Shown here: piece by piece, positions 54,101 through 62,872 of the stretch
Numbering within the stretch: the first letter of the stretch is position 1
Layout of the letters: each line of letters opens with the position of its first letter
Assembly (NCBI RefSeq): GCF_001613065.1
Contig: NZ_BDBQ01000014.1
Coordinates: 62,001-126,000, forward strand
DNA length: 64,000 nucleotides
Direction: 5' to 3'
Origin: Nocardia miyunensis NBRC 108239
Lineage (GTDB): Bacteria; Actinomycetota; Actinomycetes; Mycobacteriales; Mycobacteriaceae
Position numbers and translations under genes: made by a program
Notes under the pieces: generated by a model
The model's input: only the letters and a program-made list of their open reading frames with translations
Databases searched by the model: none
Told to the model about the DNA's origin: nothing

Positions 54101-54549
54101 CGGCGCAGGCGGCATCGTTGCCGCAGTCGGAAACCGTTGCGGTGCCCGCGATTCCGGGACGATCGGTGGCCGCCTCGCACGGCCGGACGACCACGTCGGT
54201 GGTCGCGGCGAGCGGCGCGGACTCGGCGACGACTCCGGATACCATGCTGCCGCGAGCCGAGGACGACTCGAATGCTGTTGTTGTGCAGCATGTTTCGGAG
54301 TCCGCGGAGGTCACCCGGTGGACCTGGCAGGTGGCGCGGATGTTCGCCGGCTGCCTGAAGATTCCGCAGCACGAGGTGTGCTCGGATTCGGATTTCTTCT
54401 CGATCGGCGGCGACTCGCTGACCGTGGCCGAATTGCTGACTCGGCTCGAACGTGAGACCGCCGTGGTCGTCGACTTCGAGGTGCTGCTCGACGCCTCGAC
54501 TCCCGCCGAGATCGGCGTCGTCGTCGCGGGGCTGGCACGGGGGCGGTGA
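51172..54549 (+). CDS. Cytochrome P450 - NRPS adenylation - carrier protein fusion
   Basis: 1125 residues. P450 domain (about 20-435): ExxR at E303-R306, haem loop FGIGRHYCVG with Cys374; the I-helix reads AGGYQT (263-268), with Gln267 where an acid is usual. A Pro/Thr/Ala pentad-repeat linker (about 445-475) leads to TPGERHLLISVWNDSD (from 481), the signature that normally joins a condensation domain to an adenylation domain. A domain (about 500-975): VVFTSGTTGRPK, NFDGAVFE with Asp694 for the amino group, NLYGPAE, YRTGDI, and LPRTGNGK with Lys971. Carrier domain: FFSIGGDSL, Ser1082 for phosphopantetheine. No C or TE domain. Hand-derived specificity code D-G-F-T-A-C-L-V-W-K, no confident match. 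Predicted: loads an amino acid and oxidises it while tethered. Confidence 0.9.
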   Translation: MPSISMLENAAAGYDRKRHGIHNMGRADVIAEPQRYYRAIAPLGPLFYDEVGHVWICAGYQECNEILGNHRVFSSARPHDPEKLAGRGFDEVARIVDVLLAQLLFSDPPDHTRVRSALAREFTPAHVAAQEAMMRAMVDDVLDDLPEHGTLDLVGDFAAQLPARLVARLLHMDDHADRLTAWADAYERLIGSLSTLPKLGDAQVLPTLQEAFEIFRSVAAERAGEPGHDLISHLVAEMRKNGSGESFDTILDTVAANCLVLVAGGYQTLTQLVSGGLVLLDRHPEQQALLRADPGLIGSAIDEIMRLDGSSTYVARRALTDITVAGHRIMAGDTVITLLGAANLDARRFAEPEKFDIARKEGRHLGFGIGRHYCVGAPYAEQLGGWAILGFLRRYGWYRVSEEPDAVAWGPHANTRCRSRALAQVANRAPATSVPVTREPATRAPVTYRPATHELATHETATEPGAAAPAVLSADATLEPTPGERHLLISVWNDSDASLGERECWHRVFEQWAAVTPDSAAVDCEGVRYTYREVDLRANAVAWELRGRGVEPEAKVAIMMDRSVELIIAMLGVAKAGGAFLLVDAQCPRERLYVMLEEAAVHLVLTDSGTAVGEQTLPVPVLTVDTTAASESTPVTGVNTGNTAYVVFTSGTTGRPKAIAITHEGVVNLHQAQREVFRLTPRDRVLQFLSLNFDGAVFEVVMAVLSGATLVLVPSARLVVGPPLVRLLRDREVTIVTLTPSVWAALPNEPLPKLRIGAACGERLPPAVVSRWSAPGRRFLNLYGPAEAAVWTTWHECDGSDTDVPIGRVVANKRVYVVDEGFRLVPIGQEGELCVGGLGIGRYLGRPDLMSELFLTDPFTAGPDRILYRTGDICRWRADGVLEYRGRRDRQAKIRGQRVELDEVERVLEQAPGVCACTVFVRDERLRALVVPDPGFDESAVRAHLADRLHSGMVPATLTLVDELPRTGNGKAGAPVAAQAASLPQSETVAVPAIPGRSVAASHGRTTTSVVAASGADSATTPDTMLPRAEDDSNAVVVQHVSESAEVTRWTWQVARMFAGCLKIPQHEVCSDSDFFSIGGDSLTVAELLTRLERETAVVVDFEVLLDASTPAEIGVVVAGLARGR

Positions 54550-55349
54550 TGAGCGACGACGCCACCGCCGCAAGCGATCCCGTCCGTGCTTCGGTCGCGC
54601 GCCCCACACTCAGGCGGGTGCGCAATGGTTCCGGCGCGAGCGGCACCGTCGTATTCGTGCACGGGACCATGGATACCTGCGTGAGTTTCCGGCGGGTGGC
54701 CGAACAACTGCCGGACAGGACGTTGTTCAGCTACGACCGGCGCGGTTGGGGCGCCTCCCGCCGGCCCGGCTCCCGGCCGCCTTCACTCACCGATCACGTC
54801 GACGACCTGGCCGCCGTGGTAGCGCGCACCGACGAGCCGATTCTGGTGGGACACAGTTACGGTGGGCTGATCGCACTGTGTGCCGCCGCCCGGACACCCG
54901 AACGGGTCCGCGCGGTGGTCGCCTTCGAACCGCCGGTGCGGTGGTTGCCGTGGTGGCCGCCGGAAGCGCCGTGGGAACGGCTGGTGCGCGAGTCCGCCGA
55001 CGACCCGGCCGCGGCGGCGGGTGCACTGCTCAACGAGGTGGTCGGGGCCCCGGTGGCGCGGATGCGCCCGGCCGCCGAACTGGCCGCCGACGGTGTCGCG
55101 CTGCTCGCCGAGATGCGCGACCCCGAGCTGAACACCCCGATGTTCGAGCCGTTGACGCTGGACGTGCCCGCGGTCGTGGCCGCGGGCGAGCGATCGCTGG
55201 CCCACCACATCGAGGTGTCCGCGCGTCTTGCCGAGCTCTTGCCTCGCGGCCGGTACCTGCAGATCCCGGACGCGGGTCACGCCGCCCACGTCCGGCATCC
55301 GGCGGAGTTCGCGGCGCTGGTGGACGCGGTGGCCCCGGCTAGCCCGTGA
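54549..55349 (+). CDS. Alpha/beta hydrolase, probable releasing thioesterase
   Basis: 266 residues. Oxyanion-hole segment VFVHGTMDTC, nucleophile elbow VGHSYGGLIAL and catalytic His in PDAGHAAHVRHP. The ATG shares its A with the stop of the P450-NRPS gene (TGATG), so both are made together. In glycopeptide clusters a hydrolase (Bhp) frees beta-hydroxytyrosine from its carrier protein; the same job is likely here because the fusion protein has no thioesterase. The last 11 bases overlap the end of the convergent jetC. Confidence 0.85.
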   Translation: MSDDATAASDPVRASVARPTLRRVRNGSGASGTVVFVHGTMDTCVSFRRVAEQLPDRTLFSYDRRGWGASRRPGSRPPSLTDHVDDLAAVVARTDEPILVGHSYGGLIALCAAARTPERVRAVVAFEPPVRWLPWWPPEAPWERLVRESADDPAAAAGALLNEVVGAPVARMRPAAELAADGVALLAEMRDPELNTPMFEPLTLDVPAVVAAGERSLAHHIEVSARLAELLPRGRYLQIPDAGHAAHVRHPAEFAALVDAVAPASP

Positions 55350-58300
55350 CCTCCATCGCCTCGTCCAGGGTTATGGCTCCCTCGACCGTGTGCGGTATCC
55401 GGCGGCGGCCCGGGGAGCCCAGGGCCGCGGTGAGGTCCGAGCCGTCGTGTTCGGCCAGCAGGTCGCGCGAGTCCCAGACCAGCAGGGTTGCGCTGACGGT
55501 GTTCTCGGCGGCCGAGTGGGCCAGGTCGTAGTGCGCGCAGGCGGGGACGTGGTCGTAGGTGATCCACAGGTCGTAGCCGGTCATGAACAGGTCCAGGTCG
55601 AAATCGACCGACAGGCCCAGCAATTCGCTCTTGCCGTTGTCGTCCACACCGGCGAACGCCTCGTCCAGCGCGAGCAGGCGCGGGGCCTGGGGGTCGGCCG
55701 AATCGAGCAGGACGTGGGCGGCGGCGAACAGCGGAAGATGCAGGGACACCGATTGTTCGCCGCCGGACAGGGCGCTGTGCCGGGCCACGGTGAGCCGGTC
55801 CTCATTGCCGTCGGCGGTGATCAGGGTGAACGAGAACGCTCGCCAGGTCCGGTAATCCAGTGTGGTGGCGAGGATTTCGGGGTAGGAGCGTTCCGGGTGC
55901 GCGGCGCGCGCGGCCCGGATCTCCGCGGCGAAGTGCGCGCGGACGGTGGCCAGATCCTCCGGGCTCAGCTCGGAGGCGTCCCGGTCGAGCAGTTTGCAGA
56001 CCGCGCGGGCGGATTCGGACAGACTGTCGGCCAGCACCCAGTGCACGCCGATGGTGTTGCCCGAGGACATCCGGCGCTGCCGCATCTCGGCACCCATCCG
56101 ATTGATGAGATCGCGTGCGTCACTGGTGCGTTCGTGGATCTGCTGAGCCAGACCGGTCAGCAGCGCATCCTCGAGGATGCGGCGTTCGGCGTCGGTGAGC
56201 AGCAGTTCCTGATCCGAGCGGGCCCCGGCGATGCGGTCGGCGAAATCGGCCAGCGCGGCCGCACCCTGATCGTCGTGCACCTGCACGACGGTGAGGCCGT
56301 CGGCGGCGTCCCACTGCAGCCGGTAGTCCTGCCGGGCCGCGGCCAGTGCGGCGTCGAATTCCTGCAGCGCCGCGGTCACCGCACTGCGGGTGGACTTGCG
56401 GGCCGCCTCACCCGCGCGCACCGTCGCCGTGGCCGCGCACAGCCCGTCGAACAGCTGCTGCACCTCCTCGGGCAGCACTCGCGGGGTGGCCTCCGGTCCG
56501 CCGGTCTCGATCCGGTACAGCAACTGCTCCGGGGTGGACCAGGCCGCCTCGGTGCTCGGCCAGCGGCAGTGCTCCGGCGCGCCGAGCAGGCTCAGCAGAT
56601 CCGGACGGGCATAGGGCGCAAGGTGTTTCACATCGGCGAGCAATTCGGTCAGGGCGGTGCCGAGTGAATCGTGCGCGGCCCGGTAGGCCCCTTCGGCCGA
56701 GCCGACCGCCTCGATCGCGTCCGAGGCCGCCTTGCGGGCGGCCTTCTGCTCGGCTCGCGCGGCGTCGATGCGTTCCCGGGCCTGTTCGAGTTCGCGATCG
56801 ATATCGGCCGCGCCCGCGCCCAGCGCCTCGCGCAGGGTCTCGAGTTTGCGCAACTGCTCCTCGTACCCGGCCCGCGCCGACTCGGCCTCCTCGGCGAAAG
56901 CCTCGGCCAGATCACGGGATTCGGCCAGCCGGTCCTCGCTCTCACGGGCCCGTTCGTGATCGCGCTGATGGTCTCCGCGCAGGCGCAACAACACGGTGCC
57001 GGTGTTCTCGAAATGCCGGATGGCCGCGGCGAGGGCATCGAGTTCGGCCGGGTCGCGCGGGGCGCGGTGAGCGGCCGCGACGCCGCGAACCTTCTTATCG
57101 GCGGTGGTGAATTCGGCCACCGCCTGATCCAGATCGGCCTCGGACTGCGCCGCGGCCTCGGCCCGCGAACGCAGCATGCCCGCGGCCTCGGAGACCGCGC
57201 GCAATGCCGCGGTGACCGCGTGGGTGCGGGGTAATGCTTTGGCAGCAGCGGTGATTCGGGCCAGCTGCTCGGTCGCGGCCTGCTGCTGGGCCGCGGCCTC
57301 CTGTTCGGCGGCCTCGGCGGTCTGCACGGCGGTCGCCAGCTCGGCCAGACGCAGTTCGCGGCGGCGGGCGCGGGCGGTCGCGCCGATGAATTCGGCATGC
57401 GGTTTGGTGTGGCGGCCGAGTTGGACGCCCTGGCGGTACCGGCCGTCGGCGTCGATCGTCACCGGTGCAGTCGCATCCTCGGATGCGGGATCGGTGCCGG
57501 CGATCGCGTCGGACAGCGCAATCGAGGACAGCACGCCCGAGACGACCTCGCGGGGCACGGTCAGGGCATCCGAATCATCCTCGACGACAAGCACATCGGC
57601 CAGGGTGCGTCCGGGCGGGCGGTTCTTCGGCGGCAGCGGGACCAGGAACTGATCCGAATCATGCTGCGGCAGTGCACCGTCCGGGCTCACCCAGCCGTCG
57701 AGCAGATCGGCGGCCTGCAACGCGGCCTCGATTCCCGCGGCCCGTTCGGGCGACACGTCGTCGGCGAAGCGGACCAGCCGCCACAGCGGCGCACCCGGAT
57801 GATCCGCACGCGAGCCGGTGCGGGCGGCGAAAGACGGTGGGGCGTCCTCCTTCTCGGCCGCGACGCGGTCGCGCTCGGCCCGCAGTTCGGCGATCCGGGC
57901 CGCGGCCTGCTCGGCGGCGGTGCGGGACTGTTGCCGCTGGGTGCGGATCTGCTCGGTGAGCGGTTCGGTGCGCTCGGCGAGAACCTCGGTGAGGGTGGCC
58001 GCGTCATCCGAACCCGTCGCGGCCAGGGCGGCATCGAGCGCCTCGAACAGCCCGGCGCGCACCGGCTCGTGCACGTCGCGGTGCGTCTCCCACCAGCCGC
58101 GCAGTGCCGCAGCAGTATTCGACCGCGCGAGGGTGACGGTGGCCTCGGCCTCCGCGAGCGCGGCCGCCGCGGTGTCGCGCTGCTCGATCGCGCGCTGGGC
58201 GGCCCGTTCGGCGCGCGAGCGTCCCGCGGCGGCGGTGTCGACCAGCGTCAGCGCTTGGCGCACCGTACGCACGTCGGCGTCGCGCTCCTCGGCGTGACTG

Positions 58301-59562
58301 CGCACGGTCGTGGTGAGCTGTTCGGCGCGGGCCTGCTCGGGCAGCGCGGACCAGGCGATACCGGCCTCCTCGGCGGCCGTGCGCAACTCGTCCTCACCGC
58401 GGGACAGCGTCGCGGTCGCGGATTCGACCGCGGCACGGGCACGTTCGGCCTCCTCGGCACGCTGATCGGCCGCCTGCCGCGCCTTGGTCGCCTTGTCGCG
58501 GTGCACCGCCGCGGAGGTCTCCAGCCTGCGCACCGCGTCGGCCAGATCGTCGAGCTGCTGTTTGCCCTCGTACGCGCTGGACCGCTGCAGCGTCTCCCGA
58601 TCGGTCAGGGCTTGCTCGTAGGCCCGGTCGGCGGCCTCGGCGCGTTCCTCGGCGGCGGTGCGCTCACCCTCGCGACGTTCCCGCAACGCCGTCGCGGCGA
58701 ACAGCGCGGTACTGCCGTGCGTCACGGTGTCGATGCGTCCGCGCACCTGATCGGCATCGCTCTTCGCTTGCACCGCAAGATATTTGCGATAGACCCCGAC
58801 GAACGCGCGAGTGGCGGTGTCCGCCTGGACCAGGCCCTCGAGCGTGCGGCCGACCTCCTCCATATCGCTGAACGAGCGGGCCGCGTCCAGGATGAGCTGC
58901 TCGTCCAGCGGTCGCAGGCCGTCGGTGAGCGCCTGGGACAGGCCGCGCGGGTCGAGGTTCTTGGCCAGCTGCGGGCGGCGCAGCGTCAGAATGAGGTTGA
59001 TCAGCTGGTCGAAGCGCTGCACCCCGAGTCCGAACATGCGCGCGTCGATGGCCGAGCGATAGTCCACCGGACGATCGGTGAGGGCGTCGGTGCCGATCTG
59101 CTCGGCCAGTTGCTTGCGCGTGAGCGGCCGGTCGTCCGGGCCGATCAGGGAGAAGTCGACACCCACCCGGCCGTCGGCGACGAAATACCAGCGGGTCACC
59201 TTGTCCGAGGATCGGGTCGCGCGCATGCCGATGCCGACGGTGACGACCTCCGGATCCTCGCGCCGACCGCGCGCGAACTCCATCCACACGTACGAGTACG
59301 CCGATTCCTGCTTGCGGTACAGCAGATTCGACTTCATCGTGCGTTCCTCGCCCGCGAACGGATTGAGCCTGCGCGGCTCGATCCGGCCGTCGAACACGAA
59401 CGGGAACAGCACCTCGAGGCCCTTGGTCTTACCGGACCCGTTGGGGCCGCGCAGCACCAGACGCCCGTCGGCGAAGCAGAATTCCTGATCGCGGTAGTCC
59501 CAGAGGTTGATGATGCCCGCCCGCGTGGGTACGAATCGGACGCCGCCGTGGATGAGGTCCAT
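55339..59562 (-). CDS. jetC: Type II Wadjet-like SMC ATPase JetC (TIGR02680 family)
   Basis: 1407 residues, MukB/SbcC-like. Walker A GPNGSGKT at 39-46, with signature and Walker B near the C-terminus (ALSGGEQSVSLHLPLFAAA, RLLALDEAFAGVDD). Between them lie long Ala/Glu/Arg-rich coiled coils and a central hinge-like region. In Wadjet defence, JetABC is an SMC motor that extrudes plasmid DNA and the nuclease JetD cuts it. ATG 59562 shares a base with the jetB stop. No jetD follows: the gene ends inside the convergent biosynthetic hydrolase. Confidence 0.87.
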   Translation of the reverse strand: MDLIHGGVRFVPTRAGIINLWDYRDQEFCFADGRLVLRGPNGSGKTKGLEVLFPFVFDGRIEPRRLNPFAGEERTMKSNLLYRKQESAYSYVWMEFARGRREDPEVVTVGIGMRATRSSDKVTRWYFVADGRVGVDFSLIGPDDRPLTRKQLAEQIGTDALTDRPVDYRSAIDARMFGLGVQRFDQLINLILTLRRPQLAKNLDPRGLSQALTDGLRPLDEQLILDAARSFSDMEEVGRTLEGLVQADTATRAFVGVYRKYLAVQAKSDADQVRGRIDTVTHGSTALFAATALRERREGERTAAEERAEAADRAYEQALTDRETLQRSSAYEGKQQLDDLADAVRRLETSAAVHRDKATKARQAADQRAEEAERARAAVESATATLSRGEDELRTAAEEAGIAWSALPEQARAEQLTTTVRSHAEERDADVRTVRQALTLVDTAAAGRSRAERAAQRAIEQRDTAAAALAEAEATVTLARSNTAAALRGWWETHRDVHEPVRAGLFEALDAALAATGSDDAATLTEVLAERTEPLTEQIRTQRQQSRTAAEQAAARIAELRAERDRVAAEKEDAPPSFAARTGSRADHPGAPLWRLVRFADDVSPERAAGIEAALQAADLLDGWVSPDGALPQHDSDQFLVPLPPKNRPPGRTLADVLVVEDDSDALTVPREVVSGVLSSIALSDAIAGTDPASEDATAPVTIDADGRYRQGVQLGRHTKPHAEFIGATARARRRELRLAELATAVQTAEAAEQEAAAQQQAATEQLARITAAAKALPRTHAVTAALRAVSEAAGMLRSRAEAAAQSEADLDQAVAEFTTADKKVRGVAAAHRAPRDPAELDALAAAIRHFENTGTVLLRLRGDHQRDHERARESEDRLAESRDLAEAFAEEAESARAGYEEQLRKLETLREALGAGAADIDRELEQARERIDAARAEQKAARKAASDAIEAVGSAEGAYRAAHDSLGTALTELLADVKHLAPYARPDLLSLLGAPEHCRWPSTEAAWSTPEQLLYRIETGGPEATPRVLPEEVQQLFDGLCAATATVRAGEAARKSTRSAVTAALQEFDAALAAARQDYRLQWDAADGLTVVQVHDDQGAAALADFADRIAGARSDQELLLTDAERRILEDALLTGLAQQIHERTSDARDLINRMGAEMRQRRMSSGNTIGVHWVLADSLSESARAVCKLLDRDASELSPEDLATVRAHFAAEIRAARAAHPERSYPEILATTLDYRTWRAFSFTLITADGNEDRLTVARHSALSGGEQSVSLHLPLFAAAHVLLDSADPQAPRLLALDEAFAGVDDNGKSELLGLSVDFDLDLFMTGYDLWITYDHVPACAHYDLAHSAAENTVSATLLVWDSRDLLAEHDGSDLTAALGSPGRRRIPHTVEGAITLDEAMEVTG

Positions 59563-61016
59563 CAGCTCCCCTTCTGTGCCGGATAGGCATGGTCGCCCAG
59601 AGCGCTCGCGGAGGCGAACAGTTCGCTCTTGGCGCGCGTGCGGACCGTGACCACCGCGCCGCGGTAGCGGGCCAGTGCGGGCAGGATCAACAGCGCGGGC
59701 TCGGAATCGGTTGCGGCCGAATGTGTCTCGTCCCCGGCGGCGAGCGGTTCGACCAGATGCAGCCGCTCGAGCAGCGCGAGGACCTCCCGGGTCAGGCCGG
59801 GGACGTCGGCCTGCCACTGCGCGGCGAACGTGGATCCGTAGCGGTCGGTGAGGGCCTGCACGGTTTCGCGGATCCAGGACATCGGCACGACCGGGTAGTC
59901 GGCGTCCGCACCGGCCCTGTCGGGCTCATCCTGGATATCCGAATCATCCTGTGCGGCAATGGGATCGGTGGATATCGCCAGCGGGGTGAAGACGGTCGAC
60001 TCCGGAATCGCCTCATCCAGCGCGTCGGCCAGCGTGGTCGCCGGTGCCGGGCGCCGGCGGCGTTCCACCGGATTGTCGATGTCCAGGACCAGATCCGCGA
60101 TCTCGCCGACCAGCAGCAGTGCGACCTGGGCGAGGGTGCCCGTGCTGGGAAAACGCACATCGGAGAAACGACCCGAGGTGTCGATCAGCGCGACGCCCTC
60201 GGCGCGGCGCTCGGCCCGCAGCCCGGTGAGCATCTCCACCTCCGCGACGACCTTCTCCGTGCCCAGCTGCACCCGCTCGGACTCGGTCAGCTCCCGCGCG
60301 TACACCACCGGCCGCTCGACCAGCGCGCGCCGCACCCGGCGGGCATCGGCGGCCCGCGCCTGCGGCGTGGAAGCGCTTGTGCCGCTGTCGGATTCGTCTT
60401 CGAACAGTCCGCGCACACTGCGCAGATGCTGAAGTACGCGCGGCGGCCGGAAGATCGCGAAGACCACGGCTCGATCGATGTCGTAGAGCGCCTCCCCGGC
60501 CTCCGGATCCGCGGCCCAGCCCCCGGCGTCACCATCGGCGAGGGTGAGCGCGCCGCGAGCGGCCAGCCAGGCCACGGCGTCGACGAACGCGTCGCGATCG
60601 GCGGCCCGATCGGTGGACAATTCGAGCCCGTCGACCCGCGTCGCATAGGAAGCCACCTGATCGGCCAGCTCGGACAGGGTGATCTGATCGCCCGCCCGGC
60701 CGAGCGCGGCCAGGGCCAGCGACAGATACGCGTAGCGCCGCCGGTCGAAGACCCGATCACCCGGTGTGCGCGCCGGGCGGCCGGATTCGAGGCGGTCCAG
60801 AACCGGGAACAGCCGGGCCGTGGTCTCGGTGACCTCCAGCCGGTAGCCGAACAATTCGGCCAGATCCTCGCGCAGTTCGGTGGCCCAGCGGCGCAGCAGC
60901 GGCAGGGCGATCCGATCCGGATAACTGCGGGTGATGAGATGATTGGCCAGAATCACCCGCGCGGCACGCTGATAGCTGTCCAGGGCGAGCGAATCGATTG
61001 TGCGGGCGTGGATCAC
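59562..61016 (-). CDS. jetB: Wadjet-like JetB (TIGR02678/DUF2398 family)
   Basis: 484 residues from GTG 61016, which overlaps the jetA stop by four bases. Begins DSYQRAARVILANHLITRSYPDRIALPLLRRWATELREDLAELFGY, the diagnostic DUF2398 start, with winged-helix features. It corresponds to the MukE-like kleisin-associated subunit. In-frame codons upstream of the GTG are a shadow of jetA. Confidence 0.84.
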   Translation of the reverse strand: MIHARTIDSLALDSYQRAARVILANHLITRSYPDRIALPLLRRWATELREDLAELFGYRLEVTETTARLFPVLDRLESGRPARTPGDRVFDRRRYAYLSLALAALGRAGDQITLSELADQVASYATRVDGLELSTDRAADRDAFVDAVAWLAARGALTLADGDAGGWAADPEAGEALYDIDRAVVFAIFRPPRVLQHLRSVRGLFEDESDSGTSASTPQARAADARRVRRALVERPVVYARELTESERVQLGTEKVVAEVEMLTGLRAERRAEGVALIDTSGRFSDVRFPSTGTLAQVALLLVGEIADLVLDIDNPVERRRRPAPATTLADALDEAIPESTVFTPLAISTDPIAAQDDSDIQDEPDRAGADADYPVVPMSWIRETVQALTDRYGSTFAAQWQADVPGLTREVLALLERLHLVEPLAAGDETHSAATDSEPALLILPALARYRGAVVTVRTRAKSELFASASALGDHAYPAQKGS

Positions 61017-62869
61017 GAGTGCGCTCCAGGACCGGGGCGGGCCCCGGCGGTAGGCGTTCGGGCGCGGCCGTTCTCGCGGATCTCGAGCCGGCGATTGTTC
61101 AGGTGCAGCAGTCCGCGCGCGGTGCGCACGACGGTGGAGCCGGGATGTTCGGACACCGTCAGGGTGACCCCGCTGTCGGAGCCGGTGGTTCCGGTCCGCC
61201 CGCTCACCGGAACCCACGCGGTCGAGGCCGCGTCCAGCAGGCGCAGCAGCACCTCGGTCTCGCCGTCGTCCAGTACGCGGTCGTGCAGGTCGGCGGCCGC
61301 GAGTGATTGCGCGGCGGCCGCACGGGCGCGCTGGGCGTCCAACTGGGCCTGACGCAGCCGCCGAATACCCGCGTCGTTGCGCACGATTCGCGACGGCGCG
61401 CCCGGCGACGGCGGCCGCCCGGTCTCGGCGAGGGTGCGCGCGATCTCCAAAGGCGGTGCGTCCCACCAGGATCGGATCGCGGGAATGACATCGGAGTCGG
61501 GATGTTCCATCGACAGATGCCGCGGACGGCCCAAACCGAAGACCGCGTCGAACAGTGCGTGCGCGCTCTCGGCGGTCGGTGTCGCGGTGAACCACCCGGC
61601 CAGATGGCGCAGCGCCGACTCGCGGCTGACCCCGCCCTTACGGGTCTCGGTGACCCGCCGCAGCAGCGAGAGCACCGCGGCGATGGCGCTCATCGTCGCA
61701 TCGCGCAACCGCTCGGCCTCGGTCTGATTCGCACCGGGCCTGGACTGTCCGTCCGAATTAGCTTCGCCCGCAGCGATATCCGCGGCGGTCGCGACGAACC
61801 AGCCGCGCAGTCCGCGCCAGCGATCGCGCCAATCCTCCTCGCGATCGGCGAGGCTGAGCAGCACCCGCTCGTCGCAGGCTCCGGCCCGCGCGATCATCTC
61901 CTCGACGCCGGTCTCCTCGACCTCGGTGATCGCGGCGGCCAGTCGCGGGGCGAAGCGCGCCAGGTCCATGCTGAATTCGCGCATATGCGCCAGCAGCGCA
62001 TCCTTGTGTGCCAGAAAGGATTCCGGCGTCGCCTCGGTGGTGCGCACCAGATCGCCGAGGGTCAGATAGAAGTGCGCGGCGCGCTCGGCCAGTTCGGACA
62101 GGGTGGTGTCGAGGCGGTTGAGGATGCGGTAGACGCGCTCGGCGTCGCCGGTGCGGTTGGCCTGGGCCAGCGCCTGCAGATCGGTCAGCAGCTCCGGCAG
62201 TACCAGTCGCGACAGCGCGGCCTCGTCCAGACGAGCGCCGAGTACCTCCGATACCGCGCGATAGGCGTGATATCCGCTCTGCGAGAACTGATACACGAAG
62301 TGCCGGTTGCGATATTCGGCGAGGGTCGCCGCGCGCGTCCCGTCGTAGCTGCGTTCGAGCACACCCCACTGATGCAGCTGTTCCAGCAGCGGGCCCACCT
62401 CGGCGGCGGACAGTCGCGGTGCGCCCGGAAACCGGGTCAGCGTATCGGTGACGTCGTTGGCGTGCAGCAGCACCACGTACGCGGCGCGCGCCTGATCGAA
62501 CGCCCGCAGCACCCACAGATACTCCCCGCGCTTCTCGGCCGTGGCGAAGGTGAACAGCCGCAACCGATCTTCCGCCGCGGCGGCGTCGATGCCCGCCGGG
62601 GCGAACACCACGCGACCGCGGGGGAGCGCCGAACCGTCGAACAGCGCTTCCGGATTCGCGATCGGCGCCCGGTCCTGCGGTGATCGGTCCATACCCGGGT
62701 TCGGTGCGACCGTCCCGGAGGTACGCGTCAGCGCGGAGTCGCCCCTGGACGTCGCGGGCGCGGCGTCGGGCAGCAATCCTTCAGCGGACTCGGTCACCGG
62801 GTCGAGGGTAATACCGATGCCCGCGGGCGCCGCGGCGTCCCCGGCATCGGCGCGCCGAGCCCGTGCCAT
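61013..62869 (-). CDS. jetA: Wadjet-like JetA (TIGR02677/DUF2397 family)
   Basis: 618 residues. The conserved part starts near residue 100 (LRLFTFATAEKRGEYLWVLRAFDQARAAYVVLLHANDV) and contains LEQLHQWGVLERSYDGTRAATLAEY, a winged helix, then helical regions ending in the RRLEI-type tail. It is the kleisin-like subunit bridging JetC heads. Residues 1-95 are low-complexity Ala/Pro-rich, so a later Met (residue 60) could be the true start. It lies three bases behind the DUF2127 gene. Confidence 0.83.
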   Translation of the reverse strand: MARARRADAGDAAAPAGIGITLDPVTESAEGLLPDAAPATSRGDSALTRTSGTVAPNPGMDRSPQDRAPIANPEALFDGSALPRGRVVFAPAGIDAAAAEDRLRLFTFATAEKRGEYLWVLRAFDQARAAYVVLLHANDVTDTLTRFPGAPRLSAAEVGPLLEQLHQWGVLERSYDGTRAATLAEYRNRHFVYQFSQSGYHAYRAVSEVLGARLDEAALSRLVLPELLTDLQALAQANRTGDAERVYRILNRLDTTLSELAERAAHFYLTLGDLVRTTEATPESFLAHKDALLAHMREFSMDLARFAPRLAAAITEVEETGVEEMIARAGACDERVLLSLADREEDWRDRWRGLRGWFVATAADIAAGEANSDGQSRPGANQTEAERLRDATMSAIAAVLSLLRRVTETRKGGVSRESALRHLAGWFTATPTAESAHALFDAVFGLGRPRHLSMEHPDSDVIPAIRSWWDAPPLEIARTLAETGRPPSPGAPSRIVRNDAGIRRLRQAQLDAQRARAAAAQSLAAADLHDRVLDDGETEVLLRLLDAASTAWVPVSGRTGTTGSDSGVTLTVSEHPGSTVVRTARGLLHLNNRRLEIRENGRARTPTAGARPGPGAHS

Positions 62870-62872
62870 CGA

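Noticed and set aside
51172..55349. Siderophore NRPS
   Set aside because: A single A-PCP without C, cyclisation or TE domains, no hydroxylation/formylation genes for hydroxamates and no iron transporter; only a weak IdeR-like match near the TetR gene.
57397..59586. 729-codon open frame antisense to jetC
   Set aside because: Shadow of the coiled-coil coding region; Gly/Arg/His-rich with no motif.
61017..61595. Longer start for jetB giving 677 residues
   Set aside because: The added residues are Arg-rich shadow of jetA; the GTG at 61016 overlaps the jetA stop and begins the conserved domain.
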